A stretch of DNA of 64,000 nucleotides from Desulfobacteraceae bacterium (GTDB lineage: Bacteria > Desulfobacterota > Desulfobacteria > Desulfobacterales > Desulfolunaceae), in assembly GCA_013619155.1 (NCBI GenBank), contig JABXKT010000005.1:19296-83295 (forward strand), in the 5' to 3' direction. A program made the translations under genes and the position numbers. Of this stretch, positions 42,905-52,170 are shown piece after piece; position 1 is the stretch's first letter; every line of letters starts with the position of its first letter. A model generated the notes under the pieces. It saw only the letters and a list, made by a program, of their open reading frames with translations, did no database searches and had not been told where the DNA came from.

Positions 42905-43085
42905 ATTTCTCGCCAAATAAAGGCCACCGGCCCTAAGGCAGGCCATCTTGAAGGCGCATGGCCTTTGATTTAAGGGCCTGCTGGAGAGCCCCTGCCAAGC
43001 CATGTGTGCCGCACTTCTCAAACGCTTGGCGCCTGTTAGGGCCACCGGAGGCATCTTTTATGAATCTGGCGAGCCTTTAGCGTGC
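42905..43085. repeat. Decayed dispersed repeat between DUF503 and the ArsR-type gene
   Basis: Contains AAAGGCCACCGGCCCTAAGGC, ACTTCTCAAACGCTTGGCGCC and GGGCCACCGGAGGCATC, recognisable but diverged forms of the family ends. No intact hairpin arms remain. Confidence 0.55.
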
Positions 43086-43158
43086 GCCTCTATGTTCACT
43101 GCGCCTCTGGACCTCGCTTATTTTAACCCTTCACGGCCCCCTCTCCCAAGAAAAATTA

Positions 43159-43188
43159 TTGACATTTAAAGGTACATCACTGTATTCC
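43159..43188 (+). promoter_or_regulatory. Promoter of the SahR-like gene
   Basis: TTGACA (43159-43164), an 18-base spacer and TATTCC (43183-43188) with an upstream TG (extended -10), 35 bases before the start codon. Confidence 0.6.
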
Positions 43189-43191
43189 ACT

Positions 43192-43208
43192 TTGGTGATA
43201 TTAACCAA
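43192..43208. promoter_or_regulatory. Candidate operator TTGGT-N7-ACCAA
   Basis: An inverted repeat immediately downstream of the -10 of the SahR-like gene and about 16 bases from its start codon, the right place for autoregulation by an ArsR-type repressor. Confidence 0.5.
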
Positions 43209-43223
43209 GAATGGAGCATAGAG

Positions 43224-44171
43224 ATGAAAGAGATGGCATCCCTGCTGCGCATCGTGGCAGATGAGACGCGTCTGCGTCTGTTGCGGCTTTTGGCGGAGAC
43301 CCCCTTGAATGTGACGGAGCTGACGACGACTCTGGGGCTGGCCCAGTCCGGTATCTCCAAGCAGGTGGGGACCCTTAAAAAAGCGGGATTGGTGCGTGAA
43401 CGGCGGGAGGGGGTGAAGATCTTCTACCGACTCTCGGAGGAGAGCGAGGTTCCGGCAGAGAGCCGACCCATCTGGACCCTTCTCATGGAGCGGGTGCGCA
43501 CCGCCGAGGATACCCACCATGATCTGATTCGTCTCACCGAGATTCTCGAGAAGCGGGACGGGGTGGCTCCGGGGCTCCATGAACAGCTTTTGGCACCCGG
43601 AGAGTCCTGGCATGCCTGGTCGCGTATGATCATGGGAATGCTACCCACCATGGAGCGGGCCGTGGATCTTGGCTGCGGCAGTGGCATCCTGGCTGCCGAA
43701 CTGGCCCGTGTCTGCGGGGAGGTGGTGGGGGTGGATATCAATGGCGAGGCCCTGGCCGCTGCCCGGGCCCATGCCGAACGGGTGGGGCTCTCCAATCTCC
43801 GTTTTGTTCACGGGGAGATGAGCGCCCTAAGCCTTGACGATAGCTGTTGTGATATCGCGGTTCTCTCCCAGACCCTCCACCATCTGCCCGACCCGATGAC
43901 CGGGCTCGAGGTGGCCGCACGCCTCTTAAAACCCGGTGGCCGCCTTATCCTCATGGAGCTCCTGCCCCACGACGAGGCATGGGTCACAGAAAAATTGGGC
44001 CATCTCCACCTCGGCTTCTCCGCCATCGACTTAGAGTCCATGATGGAAAAGGCTGGTTTTCGGATCACCTCCCTGGAAACCTTGCCCCCTTTACGTGGGG
44101 AGCGCTTCAGAGCTGTTCAGGGGTGTGCGGTGTGGGAGGGAACGCCTCTGGAGCCCAAGCCTTCGATGTAA
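43224..44171 (+). CDS. ArsR-type regulator fused to a SAM methyltransferase domain (SahR-like)
   Basis: A 315-residue two-domain protein. Residues 1-95 are an ArsR winged helix (LLRIVADETRLRLLRLLAE, GLAQSGISKQVGTLKKAGLV). Residues 135-310 form a class I SAM-dependent methyltransferase fold with motif I AVDLGCGSGILAAELA (146-161) and LSQTLHHLPDP. SahR, the repressor of methionine/SAM-cycle genes in several Desulfobacterota, has this architecture and senses S-adenosylhomocysteine. Its position directly upstream of metH supports that role; the effector is inferred. A plain methyltransferase such as an UbiE/ArsM type is the alternative. Confidence 0.8.
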   Translation: MKEMASLLRIVADETRLRLLRLLAETPLNVTELTTTLGLAQSGISKQVGTLKKAGLVRERREGVKIFYRLSEESEVPAESRPIWTLLMERVRTAEDTHHDLIRLTEILEKRDGVAPGLHEQLLAPGESWHAWSRMIMGMLPTMERAVDLGCGSGILAAELARVCGEVVGVDINGEALAAARAHAERVGLSNLRFVHGEMSALSLDDSCCDIAVLSQTLHHLPDPMTGLEVAARLLKPGGRLILMELLPHDEAWVTEKLGHLHLGFSAIDLESMMEKAGFRITSLETLPPLRGERFRAVQGCAVWEGTPLEPKPSM

Positions 44172-44182
44172 CGATTATAGCG

Positions 44183-44465
44183 TACGCCTTCTATGGTCAA
44201 AGTGGGCGTGAAAAGCCGAGCCTCCGGCGGCCAGGAGATAAATCCCCTGGACCCCAGGTTTGTGACAATGACTGTCACTATAAAAATCCGTTTGGCAACC
44301 TTTTGTGAAAGGTTGGCTCCCGGCAGGGCCACCGGAGGCTTTTTTATGAGCAGATTCGTGATGCGTGATTTTTTCGGTAATAGTGCCAATATTAGTAATG
44401 ACACGGGCACAGCCCGTAAGCGAATGTGACAGCCCGAGGCACGAGGGGTGAAGCCTTTGCAAACC
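44183..44465. repeat. Dispersed intergenic repeat upstream of metH
   Basis: Starts CGCCTTCTATGGTCAAAGTGGGC and GCCTCCGGCGGCCAGGAGATAAATC, has a short GTGACA/TGTCAC hairpin (44262-44278), and ends AACCTTTTGTGAAAGGTTGG CTCCCGGCAGG then GCCACCGGAGGC (about 44328-44339). A second partial module (GAGGCACGAGGGGTGAAGC) runs almost to the metH start, so the metH leader is largely made of repeat sequence. Confidence 0.8.
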
Positions 44466-44480
44466 AAGGTATGTGACGTA

Positions 44481-47400
44481 ATGACGACGTACGATGAGTT
44501 TTTGAGTTATGTGAGGGAGAATGTGGTGGTGCTGGACGGGGCCATGGGGACCATGATTCAGCAGCTGGGGCTGACCCCTGCCGATTTTGGCGGAGAGAGC
44601 TATCTGATGCTTAGCGATCTGCTCAGCTTCTCCCGGCCCGACGATCTGATGGCAATCCACCTGCAGTATCTGCGAGCCGGTGCCCATGCCATCGAGACCA
44701 ACACCTTTGGGGCCAGCGCCCTGCGTCTGGAGGAGTACGATTTTAAGGGTCTGGATACCGGTGCATTCCGGGGAATTCCCGAGGGACGGGTACTTTCGGA
44801 TCTCTCCGCCCGGGAGATGGGCCGGGAGATGAACCTGGCGGCGGCTCTGGTGGCGCGTCGTGCGGTGGACGCCCATAAGGCCGATGTCGATTACGACGGA
44901 CGCCCCTTATATGTGGTGGGTTCCATCGGACCCTCCAACTATGTCCTCTCCCCTACGGACGCCGATCTGAAGCGCGGCACCTGGGCCCTCATCGAGGCCA
45001 ACTTTTTCCATCAGGTGACGGCCCTGATTGACGGGGGGGTGGATATCCTCCTCTTTGAGACCCAGCAGGATATCCTGGAGCTGAAAGCGGCCATCAGCGG
45101 GGGGATGAAGGCCATGGCGGCCAAGGGGGTGCGTCTGCCCGTCATGGCCCAGGTGACGGTGAATGAGTTTTCTCGCATGCAGATATTCAACACCGATATT
45201 GTGGCGGCCTCCACCACCATCGCCGCCTGTGGCGTGGACATCTTCGGTATCAACTGCTCCATCGGGCCGGATCTCATGGAGCCCACGGTGAAGAAGCTCG
45301 CCGAGACCCAGGATATTCCCATCTCCATTCTGCCTAACGCGGGGATGCCCGAGTCGGAGTTCGGTCGCACGGTCTACAAGCTCTCTCCCGACGATTTTGC
45401 CGATCAGCTGGAAAAATTTGCCACCACCTACGGAGTCAATATGGTGGGCGGATGCTGCGGTACCAGCCCGGACCATATACGTGCGATCTCCCAGCGTCTC
45501 AAGGGTGTGGCCCCGGCGCGTCGCAGTCCGGATGGGCTTTTGCGCCTCTCCGGGCCCCAGGAGAGCGTGGTCATCGAAGAGGGGGGCTTCCTTCGCATCG
45601 GTGAGCGTCTCAACGTACGGGGTTCCAAGAAAGTGCGGGACGCCGTGGAGGGTGACGGTCCCATGGACGTGGACGCCCTGGCCGAGGTCGTGCGTGAGCA
45701 GATTAGCGATCTGGGCACCTCAATACTGGATGTCTGCATGGACTCCAATGTGGTGGATACCTCACAGGTGTTGCCCCAGGTGATCCAGGCCATGACCGGA
45801 GATTTCAAGGGGGTGATGAGTATCGACTCCTTCGACTCCGAGGCTCTGGCCGAAGGGGTGAAGGCATACCCGGGGCGCCCCCTCATCAACTCCATCTCCA
45901 TGGAGAGCGTGGCTGGGGGGACCAGCAAGGCCGAGGCGATCTTAAAGTGTACGGCCTTTCACTCCCCCTTGTATATCGGACTCTGTGCCGACGACACGGG
46001 GCCGGCCCAGAAATCCGATGAGAAGGCCCGCATCGCCAAGGCCATGGTAGATATCTGCGGAAAATACGGCATCGCTCCCCGCCAGCTCTTCGTGGATATC
46101 AACGCCTTTCCCATCGGATCCGAGTCCGAGGAGGGGATGAACTTCGCCGCCGAGTCCCTGGGCGCCATTCCTAAGATCAAGGCCCTGGCACCAGGCCTCA
46201 AGACCACCATCGGGGTGAGCAACCTCACCAACGGTCTGGCCAAGAAGCCCTATATGCGCATGGTGCTTACCTCGGTCTTCCTGGATGAGGGCCGAAAGCT
46301 GGGTCTCGATGCGGCCATCGTCAACCCTAATCACTACGTGCCCGTGGAGAGTATCGACAAAAAAGATTATGAGATGGCTCGTGCCATCATTCTCGATCGA
46401 GATATGGACGCCTTTACCGAACTGGAAGCGGTGGCCGCGGCCAAGAGTGGCCTGCGAAAGGTTAAGAAGCGGCGTTACGACGATATGCCAGCCGCCGAGG
46501 CCGTGTGTGAGCGGATTAAAGATGGGGTCCGGGAGGCTCAGCCGGGAACCCTGACCGTCCGAGACGCGGAGTTTGCCTACAAGGACGCCGTGGTGCTTCA
46601 AGCGGCCGAGGCCCTGAAAGCCATCACCCCCATCGATTTTATCTCCGGGCACCTCATGGTGGCCATGGAGGCCCTGGGGTCACGCTTTGCCCAGGGCGAG
46701 GTCTCCCTGCCCCACCTGCTGAAGTCAGCGGATGTCATGAAGCAGGTGATGACCTATATCGAGGCGGTCCTGGGGAGTTCTGAAGGCGGTGCGGTGCGCT
46801 ACAAGGGGACCTTGGTCCTCGGTACCGTCTTCCAGGATGTGCACAGCATCGGCAAAGATCTCACCCGGACCCTCCTGGAGAACTACGGCTACCGGGTCAT
46901 CGATTTGGGGGTTCAGGTACCCTTGGTCGATTTCATCGAGACGGCCAAACGGGAGAAGGCCGATGCCATCGGCATGAGCTCCCTTCTCGTGCAGACCGCC
47001 GGCCATATGATCACCGTGGCGGCCATGGCCAAGGCGGAGGGGCTCGATATTCCCCTTCTCATCGGGGGCGCCCCGGTGACCCTGAAACATGCCGCCGCCG
47101 TGGCCATGGCCGGAGATGAAAATCCGGAGATCTTGCGTCCGGATGTCTTCTACTGCGACTCCTCCATGACCTGTGTCAACGTCATGGAGAACCTCTGCTC
47201 CGAGACCCGTGACGCCTTCATCACCGCCAACGGAGAGCGCCTCAGGGCGGCCTTAGGGAAAAAGGACGCTCCCGCTCCGGAGAGCCTGCCCCCCCTTGAG
47301 ATATCCTTCGAAGGCCTCAAAGATTCCATCTGCCATGGCACCATGACCTTCTCCCCAAAGGTTGAGGATATCCCCTTAAACCGGGCAGCCCTTCTGGCTC

Positions 47401-48050
47401 TCAACTGGCGGGAGGGGAGTCGCACGAAGCGCCTGGAGCGCGGCCTCACCGATGAGGCGGCCCATGCCGAGATCGACACCTGGGTGAGAGAGGCCGGAGA
47501 GAAGGGCTGGGTGATCCCCAAGGGGCGCGTGGCTCTCTTCCCCTGCAACAGCGATGGAGACGACCTAATTGTCTTCGATCCCGATGCCCACGACGTGGAG
47601 CTCTGCCGCATCCCCATGCCGCCCATGCCCCTGGACGGCCACCGGGTGAGCCTCGCCCGTTACTTTCGTCCCGTGGCTGATGGGGTATCCGATGTGGTGG
47701 GATTTCAGATGGCCACCGCCGGTGCCTCCTCGGCCCATCAGGTGGATATCTTTCAGGCGGAGAACGAATCCGCCTGTGCCCACCTCCTCCAGGGAGTGGC
47801 CGACCGTGTGGCCGAGGATTTTGCCACCTGTCTCAACGACCGGGTTAAGGATATGGCGGGCTTTGTCAATGGCAGCGGCCGGCGCTTCAGCCCCGGCTAT
47901 CCCGGTGTGAACATCGAGGCCAACCGCCAGATATATCGTCTTCTCGCGGGCGAGAGCCTCGGGGCGAGCCTCACCGATGCCGGCGGTTTCTACCCCACCA
48001 GCTCCACCGCCGCCATCGTCTGCTTCCACCCGGAGGTGAAGTACTTTTAA
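44481..48050 (+). CDS. metH: Cobalamin-dependent methionine synthase
   Basis: MetH moves the methyl group from 5-methyl-THF to homocysteine by way of methylcobalamin. All modules are present in 1189 residues: homocysteine domain (VVLDGAMGTMIQQLG; zinc cysteines in FGINCSIGP and GGCCGTSPDH), pterin domain (about 345-610), cobalamin cap, B12 domain (DVHSIGKDL with the axial His, then MSSLLVQTAGHM and LLIGGAPVT) and a C-terminal SAM reactivation domain (GRRFSPGYPGVN). I chose ATG 44481 because the fold begins there; an upstream in-frame GTG falls within repeat sequence. It follows the SahR-like gene, which probably controls it. Confidence 0.96.
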   Translation: MTTYDEFLSYVRENVVVLDGAMGTMIQQLGLTPADFGGESYLMLSDLLSFSRPDDLMAIHLQYLRAGAHAIETNTFGASALRLEEYDFKGLDTGAFRGIPEGRVLSDLSAREMGREMNLAAALVARRAVDAHKADVDYDGRPLYVVGSIGPSNYVLSPTDADLKRGTWALIEANFFHQVTALIDGGVDILLFETQQDILELKAAISGGMKAMAAKGVRLPVMAQVTVNEFSRMQIFNTDIVAASTTIAACGVDIFGINCSIGPDLMEPTVKKLAETQDIPISILPNAGMPESEFGRTVYKLSPDDFADQLEKFATTYGVNMVGGCCGTSPDHIRAISQRLKGVAPARRSPDGLLRLSGPQESVVIEEGGFLRIGERLNVRGSKKVRDAVEGDGPMDVDALAEVVREQISDLGTSILDVCMDSNVVDTSQVLPQVIQAMTGDFKGVMSIDSFDSEALAEGVKAYPGRPLINSISMESVAGGTSKAEAILKCTAFHSPLYIGLCADDTGPAQKSDEKARIAKAMVDICGKYGIAPRQLFVDINAFPIGSESEEGMNFAAESLGAIPKIKALAPGLKTTIGVSNLTNGLAKKPYMRMVLTSVFLDEGRKLGLDAAIVNPNHYVPVESIDKKDYEMARAIILDRDMDAFTELEAVAAAKSGLRKVKKRRYDDMPAAEAVCERIKDGVREAQPGTLTVRDAEFAYKDAVVLQAAEALKAITPIDFISGHLMVAMEALGSRFAQGEVSLPHLLKSADVMKQVMTYIEAVLGSSEGGAVRYKGTLVLGTVFQDVHSIGKDLTRTLLENYGYRVIDLGVQVPLVDFIETAKREKADAIGMSSLLVQTAGHMITVAAMAKAEGLDIPLLIGGAPVTLKHAAAVAMAGDENPEILRPDVFYCDSSMTCVNVMENLCSETRDAFITANGERLRAALGKKDAPAPESLPPLEISFEGLKDSICHGTMTFSPKVEDIPLNRAALLALNWREGSRTKRLERGLTDEAAHAEIDTWVREAGEKGWVIPKGRVALFPCNSDGDDLIVFDPDAHDVELCRIPMPPMPLDGHRVSLARYFRPVADGVSDVVGFQMATAGASSAHQVDIFQAENESACAHLLQGVADRVAEDFATCLNDRVKDMAGFVNGSGRRFSPGYPGVNIEANRQIYRLLAGESLGASLTDAGGFYPTSSTAAIVCFHPEVKYF

Positions 48051-48058
48051 GCGCCTTA

Positions 48059-48275
48059 AAAAGCCCGCCTTCTATGGTGAAAGTGGGCTTAAAAACTGAG
48101 CCTCCGGCGGCGAGGTGAGCCACCTCGAAAGCAGGTTGCGGATGCGTTTTACCCCGATCCCCGGGGCAAATCACATCCGCCTCTGACTCTTTTAGTTAAA
48201 TCGACGTGAGTTGATGATAGCTGTTTGGCAACCTTTCCAAAAGGTTGGCTCCCGGCAGGGCCGCCGGCGGCATTT
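48059..48275. repeat. Dispersed repeat after metH, first of a tandem pair
   Basis: Begins GCCTTCTATGGTGAAAGTGGGC and GCCTCCGGCGGCGAGGTG; then the CGAGGTG-AG-CCACCTCG hairpin; the GCGGATG/CATCCGC hairpin; and ends AACCTTTCCAAAAGGTTGG with GGGCCGCCGGCGGC. Confidence 0.85.
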
Positions 48276-48490
48276 TAGCTTGGATGCCTTTTATGGTGAA
48301 CGTAACCCAAAAATGGGCCTCCGGCGGCAAGGTGTGCCACCTTTAAAGCAGGTTGCGTATGCGCTTTACCCCGCTCCTCGGATCAAAGCGCATACGCCTT
48401 TAATTTGGGTTTGAATCGAACTGCCTGTTTATCAACCGTTTTAAAAGGTTGGCTCCCGGCAAGGCCGCCAGCGGCATCTTTAGCGTGGGG
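48276..48490. repeat. Dispersed repeat after metH, second of a tandem pair
   Basis: A direct second copy: GCCTTTTATGGTGAACGTAAC, GCCTCCGGCGGCAAGGTGTGCCACC, then a perfect 13-bp stem GCGTATGCGCTTT (48355-48367) with AAAGCGCATACGC (48385-48397), ending TTTTAAAAGGTTGG and CAAGGCCGCCAGCGGC. Arm differences from the first copy keep pairing. Confidence 0.85.
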
Positions 48491-48545
48491 GTACTTTTTA
48501 GACTTTGATCGGCCTTGACAATCGGGAGTTCAGGTACCACATTGT

Positions 48546-48592
48546 AGGAGTTTCGGGATGCATCGCGCATTCTGAAGCTCCTTTTTTTTTGT
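48546..48592 (+). terminator. Intrinsic terminator between the metH repeats and uvrA
   Basis: GGAGTTTC pairs with GAAGCTCC (one G-U) around inner GATGC/GCATT pairing and is followed by nine or ten T. It probably terminates metH read-through or a short RNA; a TTGACA at about 48515 lies just upstream. Confidence 0.78.
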
Positions 48593-48609
48593 TTTTAAAA
48601 TACCAGCGA

Positions 48610-48655
48610 AACGTCATGTGACGTTCATATACGACAGCGTCTGAAGAGTCTTCAG
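48610..48655. promoter_or_regulatory. Two palindromes upstream of uvrA
   Basis: AACGTCA-TG-TGACGTT (48610-48625) and CTGAAGA-G-TCTTCAG (48641-48655) lie 130-175 bases before uvrA. They are candidate operators; neither matches a LexA box that I can name with confidence. Confidence 0.4.
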
Positions 48656-48760
48656 CCCGTCAGCGCATGTGATCGGCCTTAAGGCACGAAGGCCGAGAGC
48701 ATTCGCACCCTGCTTTCGAGGTGGCACACCTCGCCGCCGGAGGCAGGCTTTTCGCTGTTT
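48655..48760. repeat. Inverse copy of the dispersed repeat upstream of uvrA
   Basis: GCGCATGTGATCGGCCTT...AAGGCCGAGAGCATTCGC is the hairpin module in inverse order, followed by ACCCTGCTTTCGAGGTGGCACACCTCG and CCGCCGGAGGC. It points opposite to the tandem pair after metH. Confidence 0.8.
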
Positions 48761-48785
48761 TACTGTAGGAAGGTGGTGATATACG

Positions 48786-51689
48786 ATGGATGAGATGATG
48801 GATACCAAAGGGGTGGAGCTGGACGCGGTGATTGTGAAGGGCGCGCGGGAGCACAACTTGAAAAATATAGATATCGCGATTCCGAAGAAGAAGCTGGTGG
48901 TGGTGACCGGGGTCTCCGGGTCGGGGAAGTCGAGCCTGGCCTTTGACACGATTTATGCCGAGGGGCAGCGGCGGTATGTGGAGTCTCTTTCGGCCTACGC
49001 CCGGCAGTTTATCGGGCAGATGGAGAAGCCCAAGTATGAGACCATCCGAGGCCTCTCTCCCACCATCGCCATTGAGCAGAAGGCGGCGAGTAAGAACCCA
49101 CGCTCCACGGTGGGCACGATCACCGAGGTGTACGATTACCTGCGTGTGCTCTTTGCCCGGGTGGGTGAGCAGCACTGCATTACCTGCGGTAACAAGGTGG
49201 GGCGCGGGGATGCCGAATCCATGGTGCACCAGATCCTGGAGCTCCCCCCTGCCACAAAGATTCTCATTCTCTCCCCCTTGGTGGAGAATCGCAAAGGGGA
49301 GCATCGAGATCTCTTTGAGACGCTTCGTAACGACGGGTTTGCCCGGGTGCGTATCGACGGGGTGGTTCACGAGCTGGAGGACGTCCAGGGGCTGGCCAAG
49401 AACAAGAAGCATAACATCGAGGTGGTGGTGGACCGCCTCGCCATCAAGACGGGTGAGGCCTTTCGGAAGCGCCTCACCGACTCGGTGGAGACGGCTCTGA
49501 AGAGTGGCAGCGGGCAGCTTATCATCCACGTGGTGGGCCGTGAGGACATTCCCATGAGTGAGGCCCGCTCCTGTTGCGGCATCGCCTATCCCGAGCTTGA
49601 GCCCTCCCTCTTCTCCTTCAACTCCCCTTTGGGCATGTGCCCCGAGTGCAACGGTATCGGTACCCACCTCATTATGGATGAGGAGAAGATCGTGCCCGAC
49701 CCCTCTCTCACCCTTCGCCAGGGGGGGGTGGTGCCGTGGAAGAACTATTTCCTAAAGGGGGAGGAGCTCGGCTCCGGTGGCTGGGGCATGAGCCAGCTGG
49801 TGGCCATGGAAGAGCAGTGGGGCATCGACTTTGACACCCCCTGGGAGACGATGGAGACCTGGATGAAGAATCTTATCCTCTTCGGCTCCGATGGGCGCAC
49901 CCTGGTGGTGGACTGGAACTCCAAGTCGGTGAAGGGGGAGGTGACCACCGCCTTTGAGGGGCTGGTGCATGAGATGATGCGACGCTATCACCAGAGCCAC
50001 TCCGAACGGCGTAAGAAGTGGTATGCCACCTTCATGAGTTCCAAAAAGTGCCGGAGCTGTGAGGGCCGCCGCTTGAAGCCCGAGGTGCTGAAGGTACTCG
50101 TGAAAGGGGTCTCCATTATGGATGTGACGGCCATGACCATTCGCGAGGCCCATGATTTCATCGGGAGACTGACGCTTTCGGGGAACCGGAAGGTGATCGC
50201 CAGTGAGCTGGTTAAGGAGATTGGGGATCGTCTCGGCTTTCTGGTGAATGTGGGTCTCGACTACCTCACCCTAGATCGCAGCGGTCCGACCCTCTCCGGG
50301 GGGGAGTCCCAGCGCATTCGTCTCGCCTCCCAGGTGGGCTCCGAACTCACCGGGGTGCTCTATATTCTCGATGAGCCCTCCATCGGACTCCACCAGCGGG
50401 ACAACGCCAAATTATTGCAGACCCTCTGCCATTTACGGGATATCGGCAACAGCCTCATTGTAGTGGAGCATGATCAGGAGACTATTGAGCAGGCGGACTG
50501 GGTGGTGGATATGGGGCCGGGAGCCGGGCATCTCGGCGGCCAGGTCGTGGCCGAGGGGCCGGCGGCATCCCTCATGACCCAAAAAAATTCCCTCACCGGC
50601 GATTTTCTGGCCGGTCGCCGTGTCATCGCCGTGCCCGAGCGGCGGCGCCCCTTCAAGAAGCGGGGGGCCCCGAAGATTGTGGTGAGGGGCGCGGTGGAGA
50701 ATAATCTCAAAGGAGGGGCCGTGGCCATTCCCGTGGGGCTCTTTGTGGCGGTGACCGGAGTCTCCGGGGCGGGGAAATCCACCATCATTAACCAGGTCCT
50801 CTTCCCCGCTATCTCTCGTCGTCTCAACGGAGGGACCCAGCTGGTGGGGCGTCATACGAAGATCGATGGTCTCGAGCACCTCGATAAGGTGATCAATATC
50901 GACCAGCGGCCCATCGGCCGCACCCCACGCAGTAATCCGGCCACCTATACCAAGGTATTCGATCACATCCGGGATCTCTTTGCCATGCTCCCTGAATCCC
51001 AGGCGCGGGGGTATAAGAAGGGGCGTTACTCGTTTAATGTCAAGGGCGGGCGCTGCGAGACCTGCTGCGGGGATGGGTTTCTCAAGGTGGAGATGCACTT
51101 TCTGGCGGATGTCTATGTCCCCTGCGAGAGCTGTCGGGGCAAGCGGTTCAACGAGGCGACCCTGGAGATCAAGTACAACGGCCACTCCATCAGCGACGTT
51201 CTGGATCTCTCCTTGAGCCAGGCCCGGGATCTGTTTCAGCACCATCCGAAGATCACCGCTATCTTAGATACCCTCATGGATGTGGGGCTCGGTTATATCA
51301 AGTTGGGCCAGGCGGCCACCACCCTCTCCGGCGGGGAGGCCCAGCGCATCAAGCTGGCCCGAGAGCTCTCCAAGCGGAGCACTGGTCGGACCCTCTATAT
51401 CCTCGATGAGCCCACCACCGGTCTTCATTTTGAGGATGTGCGGAAACTCCTGGAGGTGCTTCAGCGTCTCACGGATGGGGGTAACACCGTGGTGGTGATT
51501 GAGCATAACCTCGATGTGATCAAGAGTGCCGACTGGATTGTGGATATGGGCCCCGATGGTGGAGACGGTGGTGGGTACGTGGTGGTTGAGGGGTCTCCAG
51601 AGACCGTGGCCGCCTCGGGTAAGGGACACACGGCGCCATTTCTTGCAGAGATGCTTTCTGGAAAGGTCATGACCCCTATAGCCATTTAA
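48786..51689 (+). CDS. uvrA: Excinuclease ABC subunit A
   Basis: UvrA recognises bulky DNA damage with UvrB. It has two ABC ATPase halves: Walker [10 protein letters not shown] (N half) and GVSGAGKST (C half), signature motifs [16 protein letters not shown] and [16 protein letters not shown]. The C-terminal zinc finger (CETCCGDGF...CESCRGKRF) is intact. The finger before [15 protein letters not shown] is unusual: where CPxCG is expected the sequence is RSCCG, so the first ligand is displaced. Length of 967 residues is slightly above average. GGAAGGTGG lies upstream of the ATG. Confidence 0.96.
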   Translation: MDEMMDTKGVELDAVIVKGAREHNLKNIDIAIPKKKLVVVTGVSGSGKSSLAFDTIYAEGQRRYVESLSAYARQFIGQMEKPKYETIRGLSPTIAIEQKAASKNPRSTVGTITEVYDYLRVLFARVGEQHCITCGNKVGRGDAESMVHQILELPPATKILILSPLVENRKGEHRDLFETLRNDGFARVRIDGVVHELEDVQGLAKNKKHNIEVVVDRLAIKTGEAFRKRLTDSVETALKSGSGQLIIHVVGREDIPMSEARSCCGIAYPELEPSLFSFNSPLGMCPECNGIGTHLIMDEEKIVPDPSLTLRQGGVVPWKNYFLKGEELGSGGWGMSQLVAMEEQWGIDFDTPWETMETWMKNLILFGSDGRTLVVDWNSKSVKGEVTTAFEGLVHEMMRRYHQSHSERRKKWYATFMSSKKCRSCEGRRLKPEVLKVLVKGVSIMDVTAMTIREAHDFIGRLTLSGNRKVIASELVKEIGDRLGFLVNVGLDYLTLDRSGPTLSGGESQRIRLASQVGSELTGVLYILDEPSIGLHQRDNAKLLQTLCHLRDIGNSLIVVEHDQETIEQADWVVDMGPGAGHLGGQVVAEGPAASLMTQKNSLTGDFLAGRRVIAVPERRRPFKKRGAPKIVVRGAVENNLKGGAVAIPVGLFVAVTGVSGAGKSTIINQVLFPAISRRLNGGTQLVGRHTKIDGLEHLDKVINIDQRPIGRTPRSNPATYTKVFDHIRDLFAMLPESQARGYKKGRYSFNVKGGRCETCCGDGFLKVEMHFLADVYVPCESCRGKRFNEATLEIKYNGHSISDVLDLSLSQARDLFQHHPKITAILDTLMDVGLGYIKLGQAATTLSGGEAQRIKLARELSKRSTGRTLYILDEPTTGLHFEDVRKLLEVLQRLTDGGNTVVVIEHNLDVIKSADWIVDMGPDGGDGGGYVVVEGSPETVAASGKGHTAPFLAEMLSGKVMTPIAI

Positions 51690-52020
51690 AAATAATGATC
51701 TGTCAGCCTATTCTCTCCCGTTAACGTGGGGTATATTTTTTCTCCTTACGCCTGGCCGGTGATATTCTTTTAGGCAAACTTTCTTGGTGGGAAGGGAGCT
51801 GTACCGGAACTATAGGCATGGATGGAGAATTGGTGGCATGATTGATGTGTATCCATGCCCTTCGACCTCTCGGGTCGCGGGGGTGGTTTTCCTAAAAGTT
51901 AAAAAATGGGTCTTGTTAGAGTTGCCATGGTATACTCTATTTGATACACCATTTTTTTCTTGGTCGATGAGAGACACCGTAACCACTTGAAACCGAGCCA
52001 TGATACTTTCGATTGTGTCT

Positions 52021-52060
52021 CCCCCCACTGTTTGACAAGCGGGGGGCCTTTCAGTATAGT
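52021..52060 (+). promoter_or_regulatory. Strong sigma70 promoter within a C6/G6 hairpin
   Basis: TTGACA (52032-52037), a 17-base spacer and TATAGT (52055-52060). The -35 lies in the loop of a CCCCCC (52021-52026) / GGGGGG (52041-52046) inverted repeat. It drives the membrane-protein gene at 52171. The other 330 bases back to uvrA show no gene. Confidence 0.8.
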
Positions 52061-52170
52061 ACGAGGCTTGGGATTGTACGAAGGGGTGAAGATTCGCGGG
52101 GTGTTTTCAACGTCGTCAACTTTTTAAAAACGCATCATTATTTGGCGCTCAGAATCACGGGGTTGGTTGC

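Noticed and set aside
44172..44480. SAM, SAH or cobalamin riboswitch upstream of metH
   Set aside because: The region is made of the dispersed repeat modules; no B12 box or SAM core was found.
48059..48490. CRISPR array
   Set aside because: Only two imperfect 215-bp tandem units, with no short regular repeats or spacers.
48610..48655. Canonical LexA box for uvrA
   Set aside because: The palindromes do not match the gammaproteobacterial CTGT-N8-ACAG pattern, and SOS boxes in this lineage cannot be named with confidence.
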